Of a stretch of DNA of 64,000 bases, positions 18,405-28,100 are shown piece after piece. The stretch lies in assembly GCA_963828185.1 (NCBI GenBank), contig CAWHDV010000002.1, forward strand, positions 682,001-746,000. The letters run 5' to 3'. Positions within the stretch are counted from its first letter, which is position 1; each line of letters opens with the position of its first letter. The DNA is from Rhodoblastus sp963828185. GTDB taxonomy: Bacteria > Pseudomonadota > Alphaproteobacteria > Rhizobiales > Beijerinckiaceae. The notes beneath the pieces were generated by a model, which saw nothing but the letters and a program-made list of their open reading frames with translations, was not told the DNA's origin and searched no databases. The translations under genes and the position numbers were made by a program.

Positions 18405-19208
18405 TCAGTGCGAGAACAGCACCGGCAGCGTCATGTGCTTGAGCATGTAGCGCGAGCCGCTGCCGCGCGAGAACAATGGATAGCCGCCGCCGCCGAAGGC
18501 GCCGATCGCCAGGAAGTCGGCGCCATGTTCGGCGGTGCGGTTGAGCAGCGCATCCATCAGGCCGATTTCGCTCAAGGCCAGTTGTTCGGGCCGCGCCGCG
18601 ATCCTGTGCGCGGCGAGGTGGGCGACGGCGAGATGCAGCGATTCCTTCTGGTCGGCGATCGCCTGCGCGTCGCCCGGCTTCGACAGGCCGACGACCAGGG
18701 CCTCGGCGCTCTTGGCGACCAGTTGCATGCCGTCGCGAAAGCCGCGCGCCGAGCAGCGCGAATCGGACCAGGCGAAGATCGGCCGCTTGCCGATCGCCGC
18801 AAATTCGCCGGCGAAGGGCGCGACCAGGACCGGCCTGCCGGAATTGACGATCACCTGTTCGGCGAGATCGGGCGGCGTCAGCGGATCGCCGCCTTGCGGC
18901 TGGCCGAGCACGACCATGTCGAAGTGGCGGGAGAGAGCGACAAGATGATGCACGATTTCGCCGTCATCGCCGCGCGCAAGGTCTTTCCACTCGGCTTCGC
19001 CGCCTTTGGTCGCCTCGGCGAAAGCCGCGCGGCTGGCGGCGGCCGCGGCGGCGTATTCCGCCGCTCCCTCCTCGCCCGCCGGAGCGATCCGCGCGAAAAC
19101 TCCGGTGAGCCGCGCGCCATTCTGGCGCGCAACGGAGGCCGCGAGTTTGAGGCGCATGTCGCTCCGCGCGTCGCCGCTCAGATGGACCAGGAGATTGCAT
19201 AGGGACAT
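18405..19208 (-). CDS. Universal stress protein (UspA family, tandem-type)
   Basis: A 267-residue cytoplasmic protein of the two-domain Usp type. The first half begins MSLCNLLVHLSGDARSDMRL and carries VVLGQPQGGDPLTPPDLAEQVIVNSGRPVLV. The second half ends with the nucleotide-binding style motif LAIGAFGGGGYPLFSRGSGSRYMLKHMTLPVLFSH, matching the G-2x-G-9x-G(S/T) pattern of ATP-binding Usp proteins. The ATG at 19208 is chosen since homology begins there; the reading frame is open further upstream to 19295. It probably helps cells survive stress or growth arrest. Same strand as the hydrolase gene at 19249-19893, 40 bp apart. Confidence 0.85.
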   Translation of the reverse strand: MSLCNLLVHLSGDARSDMRLKLAASVARQNGARLTGVFARIAPAGEEGAAEYAAAAAASRAAFAEATKGGEAEWKDLARGDDGEIVHHLVALSRHFDMVVLGQPQGGDPLTPPDLAEQVIVNSGRPVLVAPFAGEFAAIGKRPIFAWSDSRCSARGFRDGMQLVAKSAEALVVGLSKPGDAQAIADQKESLHLAVAHLAAHRIAARPEQLALSEIGLMDALLNRTAEHGADFLAIGAFGGGGYPLFSRGSGSRYMLKHMTLPVLFSH

Positions 19209-19248
19209 GGCGGATTGCGCTTTCTTTGCGCCGCGCGGAAACGCGCGG

Positions 19249-19893
19249 TCAGGCTTGGCGTTGGAGAAACGGATTATGCGCCCTTTCGGCGCCAATCGTG
19301 CTCAGCGGACCATGGCCGCTGATGAAAGTCATGGCGTCGTCGAGCTTCATGAGCTTGGTCTCGATCGAACGCATCAGCGTCTCGGTGTCGCCGCCCGGCA
19401 GGTCGGTGCGGCCGACCGAGCCCTCGAAGATCACGTCGCCGACGAGGCAGAACTGCAACGGCTTGTTGACGAAAACCACGCTGCCCGGCGTGTGGCCGGG
19501 ACAATGCAGCACATCAAACCGCGCGTCGCCGAAAGTCACGTCTTCGCCCTCGACAAGCCAGCGATCCGGCGTGACATTGCGGCAGGCGAAACCGAAACGA
19601 CCCGCGTCGGCTTCGAGCCCGTCGAGCAGGAATTTGTCGTGGATATGCGGACCCTCGATCGGCGCGCCGAGGATTTCGCGCAATTCCGCCGCGCCGCCGG
19701 CGTGATCGGCATGGCCGTGGGTCAGAAATATTTTTTCGACCTTCGCCCCGGTCTGCTCGATGGCGCGCCTGATCAGCGGGATGTCGCCGCCCGGATCGAC
19801 CACCGCCGCCAGCTTGGTCGTCTCGCAAATGAGGATGGTGCAATTTTGCTGGAAAGGCGTAACCGGAACAATGGCGACCTTGATCTGCGACAT
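19249..19893 (-). CDS. MBL-fold metallohydrolase (glyoxalase II-like)
   Basis: A 214-residue enzyme of the metallo-beta-lactamase fold, complete with the metal-binding motif THGHADH (58-64), a later histidine in HCPGHTPGS, the bridging aspartate in LVGDVIFEGSVGRTDLPGGD and the terminal histidine in ISGHGPLSTIG. The length and the last motif match the short hydroxyacylglutathione-hydrolase-like (YcbL/GloC) branch rather than full glyoxalase II. It most likely hydrolyses a thioester such as S-lactoylglutathione in the cytoplasm; the actual substrate is unproven. Confidence 0.9.
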   Translation of the reverse strand: MSQIKVAIVPVTPFQQNCTILICETTKLAAVVDPGGDIPLIRRAIEQTGAKVEKIFLTHGHADHAGGAAELREILGAPIEGPHIHDKFLLDGLEADAGRFGFACRNVTPDRWLVEGEDVTFGDARFDVLHCPGHTPGSVVFVNKPLQFCLVGDVIFEGSVGRTDLPGGDTETLMRSIETKLMKLDDAMTFISGHGPLSTIGAERAHNPFLQRQA

Positions 19894-20191
19894 GGCATTC
19901 CCCCGTGCGCCGCCATGATAGCGTCAGGCGCGCGCCCCGGCCAGAAAATACGGCGCGACTTCAAAATCACAAACCGGGCCTTGCGCTAAAACATAGTCAT
20001 TTGCCCTGCCATGGCCGAGTTTGCGCCCATCTGGCCCGGGCGCAACCCAAGCCCTTAATTGCACCGGGGAATATTCTCCTCTAGCATGGCGATTCCCCTT
20101 CATGGGAAGACGCCTGAGGCGACGACGTCCGGCCGCCTCCACCGCGTTTATACTTAAGTTTGTGCGACACATGTCGGGTGCGAGGGTCACA

Positions 20192-21457
20192 ATGAACCGG
20201 TATACTTATCATTTCTTCGAAATGGCCCAGATGGCCATGGCCCCCGCCCGCGCCATGTCGGACCTGACGCGCATGACGTTCAAGAATCCGGCCAACCCGA
20301 TGACCTACACCTCCGTCGGGCGCAATCTCGCCGCCTCGGCGGAATTGTTCGAGCGCATGACGCGCCGCTATGGCAAGCCGGCCTTCAGTCTCGACAAGAC
20401 CTCCGTCAACGGCCAGGAAGTCGAGATCGAAGAGGAAATCGTCTGGCAGCGCCCCTTCTGCAGCATGTTGCATTTCAAGCGCCATTTCCTGCCGGGGGAG
20501 GCGGCGAACCAGCCGCGCCTGCTGATTGTCGCGCCCATGTCGGGCCATTACGCCACGCTTTTGCGCGGCACGGTCGAAACTTTCGTGCAGACGCACGACG
20601 TCTACATCACCGACTGGGTCGACGCGCGTCTGGTGCCGATGAGCCTGGGCAAATTCGATCTCGACGACTACATCGATTATGTCGCCGACATGTTCCGGTT
20701 TCTGAACGAGGCCGGCGGCCCTCCCTTCCATGTCCTGGCGGTCTGCCAGCCGTCGGTGCCAGTGCTCGCGGCGGTGGCGCGGATGGAGGCTGAAAACAGC
20801 CCGCATGTCCCCGCCTCGATGACGCTGAAAGGCGGCCCGATCGACACCCGCCGCAGCCCGACCGCCGTCAACAAGCTGGCGGAAAAGCGCGGACCGGCCT
20901 GGTTCCGCAGCAATTGCATCCATGTCGCGCCCTTCCCCTATCCAGGCGTCGGACGGCAGGTCTATCCCGGCTTTCTGCAGCTTTCCGGCTTCATGGCGAT
21001 GAACTTCGACCGCCATGTCAACGCCCATCTCGAAATGTTCAACCATCTCGTCGAGGGCGACGGCGATTCGGCGGAAAAGCACCGCGATTTCTACGACGAA
21101 TATCTCGCGGTGATGGACCTGACGGCCGAATTCTACCTGCAGACCATCGACGCGGTTTTCGTGCATCACTCCTTGCCGAAGGGCGAAATGAAGCATCGCG
21201 GCGAACTGGTCGATCTCAAGGCCATCCGCCGCGTCGGGCTGATGACCGTGGAAGGCGAGAAGGACGATATTTCCGGCGTCGGCCAGACCGAGGCCGCGCA
21301 GGATCTTTGCGTCAATATCCCGCCCGAGTTGCGCCTGCATTATTTGCAGAAGGACGTCGGCCATTACGGCGTGTTCAACGGCTCGCGATTCCGCAAGGAA
21401 ATCGCCCCGCGCGTCTGCGCCTTCCACGCCAGGGTGGAGGCGAACCGGCCAACCTGA
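20192..21457 (+). CDS. phaZ: Intracellular polyhydroxyalkanoate depolymerase
   Basis: A 421-residue enzyme that mobilises stored polyhydroxybutyrate, acting on granules inside the cell. It has the cysteine-type lipase box of this family, VCQPSVP with C185, in place of the usual serine, and the conserved LHYLQKDVGHYGVFNGSRFR block near the C-terminus that carries the catalytic histidine. The N-terminus MNRYTYHFFEMAQMAMAPAR is typical; the ATG at 20192 has GAGGG upstream, and the longer open frame back to 20021 is not needed. The released 3-hydroxybutyrate would pass through acetoacetate to the CoA-transferase encoded at 15516-16888. Convergent with the chemoreceptor gene. Confidence 0.93.
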   Translation: MNRYTYHFFEMAQMAMAPARAMSDLTRMTFKNPANPMTYTSVGRNLAASAELFERMTRRYGKPAFSLDKTSVNGQEVEIEEEIVWQRPFCSMLHFKRHFLPGEAANQPRLLIVAPMSGHYATLLRGTVETFVQTHDVYITDWVDARLVPMSLGKFDLDDYIDYVADMFRFLNEAGGPPFHVLAVCQPSVPVLAAVARMEAENSPHVPASMTLKGGPIDTRRSPTAVNKLAEKRGPAWFRSNCIHVAPFPYPGVGRQVYPGFLQLSGFMAMNFDRHVNAHLEMFNHLVEGDGDSAEKHRDFYDEYLAVMDLTAEFYLQTIDAVFVHHSLPKGEMKHRGELVDLKAIRRVGLMTVEGEKDDISGVGQTEAAQDLCVNIPPELRLHYLQKDVGHYGVFNGSRFRKEIAPRVCAFHARVEANRPT

Positions 21458-21472
21458 CCGGCTCGCGCTCGC

Positions 21473-23167
21473 TCACGCCGCCGCGAGATCGCGGACGAAG
21501 CCTTCGACCGTCCTGCTCAGGTCCAGCGCCTGGTTGGACAATCCGCTCGACAGGCTCGTCAGCTGGACCGACGCCGAACCCGTCATGTTCGCGGCCTGGC
21601 CGACCTGCCCGATATTGTGGGTGACGTCCTGCGTGCCGACGGCCGCCTGCTGGCAATTGCGGGCGACTTCGGCGATGGCGCCGCCCTGCTGTTCGACTGA
21701 AGCGGCGATCGAGACCGCGGATTCCTTGACACCCGAGATCGTGTTGACGATGGCGCTGATCGACTGCACCGTCGAACTCGTCGCGTGCTGGATCTCATCG
21801 ACCTTCAGGGCGATTTCATCCGTCGCCTTGGCCGTTTGCAAGGCCAGTTGCTTCACCTCGGAGGCGACGACCGCGAAGCCCCGGCCCGCTTCGCCGGCCC
21901 GCGCCGCCTCGATCGTCGCGTTGAGGGCGAGGAGGTTGGTCTGGTTGGCGATGCCCTTGATCAGGTTGACGACGTCGCCGATCGCCGCCGCATTGGCGGC
22001 CAGCGCGTTGATCCTTTCGCTGGAGGTCTCCGCTTCATGAAAGGCGGATTCGGAAATCCTGGCCGAATAATTGACCTGGTTGCTGATCTCGCGCACGGAG
22101 ACGGTCAGTTCCTCCGTCGCCGCGGCGACCATCTGCACATTGCTCGCCGCGTGGTTCGCGGCGTTGGCGACCGTCTGGGCCTGGCGCGAGGTTTCCTCGG
22201 CGTTCGCCGCCAAACTCTGGGCCGCCTCGGCGGCCTCGCTCGACGAGCGCGAGAAGCCGCCCGCCAACTGCTGCATGTGCTGGACGAAATCATTCGACAG
22301 TTTTTCGCGCTTCACCAGGCGATTGCGCGACGCCTCCTCCCTGCGCGCCTGGTCCGCGCGCGCGCGCTCGGCTTCGCTCAGCCCGTCGCGCAGGGACATG
22401 AGCGTACGCGCCATCGAGCCGATTTCGTCCTTGCGCTCGGAAGCTTCGATCCGCGTGTGGTATTCGCCGCGGCCGACCGCGCGCATGGCTTCGTCCAGCG
22501 CGAGAAGAGGCGTGGCGACATATTTTTTCACCAGCAGCATCGACACGCCCAGGGTGGCGACGAGGGCCACGAAGACGCCGATCGACGTCCACAGCGACGT
22601 TGATGCCGCATGTTGCGACAGCTCGTCGGAGGCCTTGTCCGTTGCCGCGCTGACCTTGTCCGTGAGGCTGCTCTGGTCGGCGATGACCTTCAGCAGCACC
22701 GGCTCGCATTCCTGCTGCATGGTGGCGGAAGCCTTGGCTTTGCCCGCCGCATCGCTTGAATTGGCGGCGGCGAGCGTCGCGGCGCAGACCTGCTGGACGG
22801 CATCCTGGAAACGGCGTGCGATATTGTCGATGTCGGAAACATTTTCCGGCAGGCGGGCGCGCGAGGCGGCGATTTCCGCGGCGAAATCCGCTTCGGCTTT
22901 TTGTCTGCTCTCGACGGCGGATCGATTGCCCGCGTCTGAGGTCGAAGAGATGTTCTGATAGATTGCCGAAATGGTCGCCTGAGCCGCAAACTTGGCGCGC
23001 GCCATGTGGACGGCCCCCGCCGAAGGTCCTTCGATGAGGCGGCTGTACGCCGCGTCCACCGCATTCATTCGTGTGATGACAAAGGCGAAGCCGATCAACG
23101 CGACCAGGGCGAACGCCAGGATTTGGCCTAGAACCTTCTTGCTCATATTCCAGTCGGCGTAGTTCAT
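21473..23167 (-). CDS. Methyl-accepting chemotaxis protein
   Basis: A chemoreceptor of about 564 residues. A first membrane segment (about 12-32) and a second one (about 190-212) bracket a periplasmic four-helix-bundle domain with few aromatic residues; a HAMP domain follows, and then the signalling domain with the hairpin tip ending IKGIANQTNLLALNATIEAARAGEAGRGFAVVASEVKQLA, quoted here as separate motifs IANQTNLLALNATIEAARAG and GRGFAVVASEVKQLA. No C-terminal CheR-tethering pentapeptide is seen. The start at 23167 (MNYADWNMSKK) is chosen; 23146 is possible. The ligand is unknown, and no che genes lie nearby. Confidence 0.92.
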   Translation of the reverse strand: MNYADWNMSKKVLGQILAFALVALIGFAFVITRMNAVDAAYSRLIEGPSAGAVHMARAKFAAQATISAIYQNISSTSDAGNRSAVESRQKAEADFAAEIAASRARLPENVSDIDNIARRFQDAVQQVCAATLAAANSSDAAGKAKASATMQQECEPVLLKVIADQSSLTDKVSAATDKASDELSQHAASTSLWTSIGVFVALVATLGVSMLLVKKYVATPLLALDEAMRAVGRGEYHTRIEASERKDEIGSMARTLMSLRDGLSEAERARADQARREEASRNRLVKREKLSNDFVQHMQQLAGGFSRSSSEAAEAAQSLAANAEETSRQAQTVANAANHAASNVQMVAAATEELTVSVREISNQVNYSARISESAFHEAETSSERINALAANAAAIGDVVNLIKGIANQTNLLALNATIEAARAGEAGRGFAVVASEVKQLALQTAKATDEIALKVDEIQHATSSTVQSISAIVNTISGVKESAVSIAASVEQQGGAIAEVARNCQQAAVGTQDVTHNIGQVGQAANMTGSASVQLTSLSSGLSNQALDLSRTVEGFVRDLAAA

Positions 23168-23243
23168 TTGCGGCCCCAATACGAATCTGTTGCAAAGTGC
23201 TTGCTTTTCAGGCGAAAATTTATGGTTTGCGCGTTAATAATTT

Positions 23244-23275
23244 ATAAAAAACCCGCTCTTATACGGGTTTTTTAT
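23244..23275. terminator. Bidirectional intrinsic terminator
   Basis: A perfect 12-bp inverted repeat, ATAAAAAACCCG and CGGGTTTTTTAT, with an 8-nt loop. It lies in the 280-bp AT-rich gap downstream of the hybrid kinase gene and upstream of the chemoreceptor gene, both on the minus strand, so it probably stops kinase transcripts before the chemoreceptor. Nothing else was recognised in 23168-23462. Confidence 0.75.
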
Positions 23276-23462
23276 AGGCTTACGCACGTAATGCACGTAA
23301 CTACATGCAGAAATAATGGCGTTACAAGTCTTATATGTTTTTATGTAGCATGAATACGTGACTAACCGGTACATTTTGTACATAAATTTGCTGACACGGG
23401 CTCATCCGCAGAGACACTTTGCGTGACGTTCAGGAATATCTCAAGCAAAAGCCGCGAGCGTC

Positions 23463-26400
23463 TCAGCCGACCGCCGCCTTGGCGCGCCATTGCGCCAGCA
23501 ACGCCCGCAGGCCCGCCGGCTTCACCGGCTTGTTCAGCACCATCACCTCTTTCTCGAGGGCGCGCAGCCGCATCTCGTCGGACGTGTCGGCGGTGATCAG
23601 CGCAGCCGGCAGGTCCGGCCCGAATTTCCAGCGCAAAGCGACGATGGCGTCCACGCCGTCGCCCTCGTCGAGGTGATAATCGGCGAGAATGGCGTCGGGA
23701 CTCCGCTTCTGGCGCGCGAGCTCCGCCTGCGCCTCGCGCTGGCTGCGCGCGACAATCGGCGCGCAGCCCCAGGCTGACAAAAGCGTGCGCATGCCCTCAA
23801 TGATGCGCGGGTCATTGTCGATGGTGACCACGACCATGCCGGCGAGCGGCGACAGGCGCGGCGCGGGCGCGGGCGCCGCGCCTTTTTCGGGCGTGAGCGG
23901 CGTCGCTACGGCGATGGGCGCCGTCACGGTGAAGACCGAGCCCTTTTTCGGCCGCGAGCGCAACGAGATCGGGTGGCCCAGCACCCGCGCCATGCGCTCG
24001 ACGATCGACAGGCCGAGGCCGAGGCCAGGCGCAATGCCCGCGCCGGCGTCGAGCCGCTCGAACTCCCGGAACACCGCCTGCTGCTTGTCCTTTGGAATGC
24101 CGATGCCTGTATCCCAGACCTCGAGCCGCAATTTTCCGCGCTGCCGCCGCGCCCCGACCAGCACGCTGCCCTTGCGGGTATATTTGATGGCGTTGGAGAT
24201 CAGGTTTTGCAGCAGACGGCGCAACAGCCGCCGGTCGGAGCGCACCGCCAGCGAACAGGGCGCGAAGGTGAGCTTCAGCCCGTTCTTTTCCGCGAGTGGC
24301 GCGAATTCGATCCGCAATTGGCGGAACAATTCGTCGATGCGGAAATTCGACAGCTCCATTTTCATCGCCCCGGCGTCGAGGCGCGACATTTCGAGAAGCG
24401 CGGAGAAAATATCCTCGACCGCTTCGAGCGCCGAATCGACGTTAAGCGCCAGGGCGCTGGTTTCTCGCGGCGGCGCGCCCGCCTCCGCGCGCTGGATGAG
24501 CGAGGCGGCGTAAAGCCGCGCGGCGTTGAGCGGCTGCAGGATGTCGTGGCCGGCCGCCGCGAGAAAGCGCGTCTTGGAAATGTTGGCGGCTTCGGCTTCC
24601 GCCTTGGCGCGCGCGAGCTCCTCGTTGAGCCGCGTCAATTGCTCGGTGCGCTCCCGCACCCGCCGTTCCAGCGTTTCATTGGCCGCCTCCAGCGCCTGTT
24701 CGGCGGCGTATTGCTCGGTCACGTCGGTATAGGTGACGACCAGGCCGCCGTCGGGCATCCGCGCCGCGCGGGTTTCGATCACCCGACCCGACGGCGTCAG
24801 CGGCACGCGGAACGGCTCGCTGTTGGTCAGCCGTTCGAGCCGTCCCGCCACCAGTTCGTCGGCGGGGCCTGTTCCGTAGAGGCCGCGCTCCGCATTGAAG
24901 CGCAGGATGTCGTCGAGCGCGACGCCGGAGCGGGCGAAGGAGCCGGGCAGTTCGAACATGTCGCGGAATTCGCGGTTCCAGCAGGTCATGCGCAGGTCGG
25001 CGTCAAACACCGAAATGCCCTGCCGCGCGAAATCCAGCGCATGCTGGAGCATGTCGCGGTTATAGAGCAGTGCGGCGGAAGCGTCGTCGACCAGCCGCAG
25101 GGCGGCGGCGCTGGACACGTTGCGCCGGCGCAGCAGCAGCGACAGGACGAGGCGCGACGAGGCCGCGCCGATCGCCGAGGCCAGCAGATGCTCGGCGATG
25201 CGCAGCAGGTGGATGTCGGCTTCCGCGCGCGCGTCATAGACGAGGCCGCGGCCGGTGAAAAAGGCGTTGAACGCCTCGCGCGTTCGTTGCGCGCCGAGAT
25301 AGCGCGCGACCGCCGCCTCGACCTCGGAGGCAGGCACGCTGGTGCGCCACAGCCGGAACGCCTGCGCCATCGGCGCCGCGTTCCTGCCGACGAAGATATT
25401 CGCCTGCAGCCTTTCGATCGGCGTCGGGCGGCGAACCAGCGAAAAGACCACATAGGCGAGCGTATTGCCGAGCAGGCTCCAGAAGACGCCATGCGTCAAA
25501 GTCGACATCTGCAAATTGAAAATGTCGGGCGAGGGAAGATCGGGATGCGGCGGAAATTGCGCCGCGGCGATGATGCTTTTCATCATGCCCGCGTCGAGCG
25601 AGGGCGCCAGCAGCGTGAAGGCCCAGATGGTCACGCCGGTCAGGAGGCCGGCGATGGCGCCGAGCGAGGTGCCCCGCCGCCACGCCAGCGCGCCGATGAA
25701 GGCCGGCGCCAATTGCGCGACGCAGGCGAAGGACAGGATGCCGATCGACGCCAGCAGCGCCTCGCCCGACAGCCGGTAATAGCCATAGGCCAGCAGCAGC
25801 ACGACCAGGATCGCCGCGCGCCGCACCAAAAGGATGCGCAGGCCCGCCTCGCCCGACGCCGCGCCGCCGCGCCACGGCGGAAAGCTCCAGGCCGGCGCGG
25901 CCGGCTCGGCGCCGGGCGCTCGGGTTGCGGTTGCGCTCCGGATCGGCCTCCACTTCGCCAGCAGGCGCTCGAGCCGCAACAGCATGGGAAAGACCAGATC
26001 GTTCGACACCATGATCGACAGGGCGATGCTTTCGACGATCACCATGGCGGTGGCTGCCGAAAGTCCGCCGAGCGTGGCGGCCAGAGTGACCCAGCCGTTC
26101 TCCGCGTAGATCGGCAGCGCCATCACGCTGACGTCGCGGTCCATCGCGCCGGGGAACAGCACAAGCCCGGCGATGGCCAGCGGCACGACGAAGAGATTGA
26201 TCGCCAGGAGATAGAAGGGGAAGGTGAAGGCGGCCGAGCGAATGTCGCCCTCGTTGTGGTTTTCCACCACGGCGACGTGGAACTGGCGCGGCAGGAACAG
26301 CATGGCGCCGCTCGAAAGCAGCGTCAGCGTGGTCCAGACGGAAAGATCGGGCGGGGCGGCGAGGACGGCGCGAATGCGCGGACTGGCGCCGGCGCGATGG

Positions 26401-27083
26401 AAGAGATCGCCCAACCCGTCGAACATGCCCCACACGACAAAGGCGCCAACGACGAGAAAGGCCAGGAGCTTCATCACCGATTCGGCGGCGATCGTCAGCA
26501 TCAGCCCGTTCTGGTGTTCGCCGGCGTCGACGCGACGGGTGCCGAAGACCATGGCGAATCCGGCGAGCAGCAAGGCGACGGCGAAGGCCAGCCGGTCGGG
26601 GCCTTCAACCGAGGCCGAAGCCGCCAGGGGCGCGACGAAGCCGAAGCCGGTGGTCACTGTCGCCGATATCGCCTTGAGCTGCAGGGCGATATAGGGCACG
26701 ACGCCGATCACCGAAATCAACGCCGTCACGGCGGCCACGGCCTCGGACTTGCCGTAGCGGGCGGCCAGGAAATCGGCGATGGACGTCGAGTTCTGGGCAT
26801 GGGCGAGCCGCGCCACCCGCGCCACCAGCGGCCAGCCGAAGCCGAACACCAGCATCGGCCCTATGTAGATCGGCAGAAAATCCAGACCGTTCGAGGAAGC
26901 GAGGCCGACCGAGCCGAAAAACGTCCACGACGTGCAATAGACGCAAAGGCCAAGGGCATAAACCAGCTTTCGCGCCGGCCCGCGCAAAAAACGCGCGCCC
27001 CTGCGGTCGCCGTAGGCGGCTACGGCCAGCAAGGCGATGAAATACAACAAGGTCGCCGTAACGCTGATCCAGCTCGCAAGCAT
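23463..27083 (-). CDS. Hybrid sensor histidine kinase with sodium/solute-symporter-like membrane domain
   Basis: A 1206-residue fusion. Residues 1 to about 560 form about 13 membrane helices of the SSS (sodium:solute symporter) fold, e.g. LYFIALLAVAAYGD and NSTSIADFLAARYGKSEAV. A PAS region follows (about 680-790, YNRDMLQHALDFARQGISVF), then a coiled coil, a HisKA domain with the phospho-accepting histidine in AAAGHDILQPLNAARL, a HATPase (NLISNAIKYTRKG, GTGIGI-type G1 box, LGLGLSIVERMA) and a C-terminal receiver with ILADYHLDEGDG. The order matches the NahK/CbrA-like transporter-kinases. It probably senses or transports a metabolite; the downstream regulator is not in the window. Confidence 0.9.
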   Translation of the reverse strand: MLASWISVTATLLYFIALLAVAAYGDRRGARFLRGPARKLVYALGLCVYCTSWTFFGSVGLASSNGLDFLPIYIGPMLVFGFGWPLVARVARLAHAQNSTSIADFLAARYGKSEAVAAVTALISVIGVVPYIALQLKAISATVTTGFGFVAPLAASASVEGPDRLAFAVALLLAGFAMVFGTRRVDAGEHQNGLMLTIAAESVMKLLAFLVVGAFVVWGMFDGLGDLFHRAGASPRIRAVLAAPPDLSVWTTLTLLSSGAMLFLPRQFHVAVVENHNEGDIRSAAFTFPFYLLAINLFVVPLAIAGLVLFPGAMDRDVSVMALPIYAENGWVTLAATLGGLSAATAMVIVESIALSIMVSNDLVFPMLLRLERLLAKWRPIRSATATRAPGAEPAAPAWSFPPWRGGAASGEAGLRILLVRRAAILVVLLLAYGYYRLSGEALLASIGILSFACVAQLAPAFIGALAWRRGTSLGAIAGLLTGVTIWAFTLLAPSLDAGMMKSIIAAAQFPPHPDLPSPDIFNLQMSTLTHGVFWSLLGNTLAYVVFSLVRRPTPIERLQANIFVGRNAAPMAQAFRLWRTSVPASEVEAAVARYLGAQRTREAFNAFFTGRGLVYDARAEADIHLLRIAEHLLASAIGAASSRLVLSLLLRRRNVSSAAALRLVDDASAALLYNRDMLQHALDFARQGISVFDADLRMTCWNREFRDMFELPGSFARSGVALDDILRFNAERGLYGTGPADELVAGRLERLTNSEPFRVPLTPSGRVIETRAARMPDGGLVVTYTDVTEQYAAEQALEAANETLERRVRERTEQLTRLNEELARAKAEAEAANISKTRFLAAAGHDILQPLNAARLYAASLIQRAEAGAPPRETSALALNVDSALEAVEDIFSALLEMSRLDAGAMKMELSNFRIDELFRQLRIEFAPLAEKNGLKLTFAPCSLAVRSDRRLLRRLLQNLISNAIKYTRKGSVLVGARRQRGKLRLEVWDTGIGIPKDKQQAVFREFERLDAGAGIAPGLGLGLSIVERMARVLGHPISLRSRPKKGSVFTVTAPIAVATPLTPEKGAAPAPAPRLSPLAGMVVVTIDNDPRIIEGMRTLLSAWGCAPIVARSQREAQAELARQKRSPDAILADYHLDEGDGVDAIVALRWKFGPDLPAALITADTSDEMRLRALEKEVMVLNKPVKPAGLRALLAQWRAKAAVG

Positions 27084-27207
27084 AGGTCCCCTTTGACGCG
27101 TCGCGTCGAAAAGCTCCTCTGTCGATTATCCTCAATTGACCTTGCGGACAAACACGGTTTAATCTTTATCCGATGCTTTTCGCGCATCGGCGACAGGGGT
27201 TTCGCAT

Positions 27208-27627
27208 ATGTTAGAAGATTTCAAGAAATTCGTCATGCGTGGAAGCGTGCTGGATCTCGCGGTGGCGGTCGTGATTGGCGCCGCCTTCACCAAGATCGTC
27301 ACGTCCCTCGTCAACGACCTTATAAACCCGATCATCGGCGCCGTATTCGGCGGCCTTGATTTCAGCAATTACTATCTCGCCCTCAGCTCGAAGGTCACCG
27401 GCCACCCCGACTACGCCACCGCCCAGAAAATGGGCGCGGTTCTCGGCGTTGGCTCGTTCTTCAGCGCCGTGATCAATTTCGTGATCGTGGCTTTCATCAT
27501 CTTCCTGATCATCCGCGCCGTCGAACATCTGGCGCCGAAGAAGGTTGAGGAAGCGCCCGCCGCCCCCCCGCCGCCGCGCCAGGAAGTGTTGCTGGAAGAA
27601 ATCCGCGACCTCCTCGCCAAGCACTGA
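27208..27627 (+). CDS. mscL: Large-conductance mechanosensitive channel
   Basis: A 139-residue inner-membrane protein that opens under membrane tension to release solutes during osmotic downshock. The N-terminal helix MLEDFKKFVMRGSVLDLAVAVVIGAAFTKIV and the second membrane helix FFSAVINFVIVAFIIFLIIRAV are diagnostic, and the C-terminal bundle ends EILLEEIRDLLAK-like (EVLLEEIRDLLAKH). Two membrane segments are visible, and the length matches the family. It has its own terminator just downstream. Homopentamer in the family. Confidence 0.96.
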   Translation: MLEDFKKFVMRGSVLDLAVAVVIGAAFTKIVTSLVNDLINPIIGAVFGGLDFSNYYLALSSKVTGHPDYATAQKMGAVLGVGSFFSAVINFVIVAFIIFLIIRAVEHLAPKKVEEAPAAPPPPRQEVLLEEIRDLLAKH

Positions 27628-27647
27628 GACGAGCCGCCGCTGAAAAG

Positions 27648-27687
27648 AAAGCCTTCCGCGATCCGGCCGCGGGAGGCTTTTTTTTTG
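27648..27687 (+). terminator. Intrinsic terminator after mscL
   Basis: A long stem, AAAGCCTTCCGCG pairing with CGCGGGAGGCTTT (one mismatch-like position), followed by a run of nine T. It closes the mscL transcript and faces the convergent gcvH. Confidence 0.85.
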
Positions 27688-27705
27688 TGAACGCGCCCGC
27701 GTTCT

Positions 27706-28083
27706 TCACGCCAGCGAGGCGACCAATTCCTTGTAGGCGGCCTCGTCGAGAAGCTCGGCGAGTTCGCCCGCGTCAGTCAGCTTGATCTTGAAGAACCACC
27801 CCTTTCCGGACGGGTCTTCGTTGACCATAGCCGGGTTTTGCTCCAGTTCGCCGTTGACTTCGACCACTTCGCCGGCGACCGGCGAAAAGACCTCGCTCGC
27901 CGCCTTGACGCTTTCGACCACCGCCGCCGGCTCGCCCTTGCCGGTCTTGGCGCCGAGTTGCGGCAGCTCAACGAACACCACATCGCCAAGCTGGTGCTGC
28001 GCGAAATCGGTAATGCCGACCGCGCCGACATCGCCGTCGATCAGGATATATTCGTGATCCTTGGTGTAGAGAGTTTTCGACAT
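27706..28083 (-). CDS. gcvH: Glycine cleavage system H protein
   Basis: A 125-residue lipoyl carrier that shuttles the methylamine group of glycine between the P, T and L proteins. The lipoylation site is the lysine in VVESVKAASEVFSPVAGEV. The N-terminus MSKTLYTKDHEYI and the length are standard. It is encoded 17 bp after gcvT on the same strand, under the glycine riboswitch. gcvP, which usually follows, is absent here: the next gene (mscL) is on the opposite strand. Confidence 0.96.
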   Translation of the reverse strand: MSKTLYTKDHEYILIDGDVGAVGITDFAQHQLGDVVFVELPQLGAKTGKGEPAAVVESVKAASEVFSPVAGEVVEVNGELEQNPAMVNEDPSGKGWFFKIKLTDAGELAELLDEAAYKELVASLA

Positions 28084-28100
28084 GGGAAACTCCACGATTT

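Noticed and set aside
23973..27359. A 1128-codon open frame on the plus strand
   Set aside because: It is antisense to the well-supported hybrid kinase; its composition (long His, Gln, Arg and Gly runs) is what the reverse of high-GC coding sequence gives, and it has no recognisable domain.
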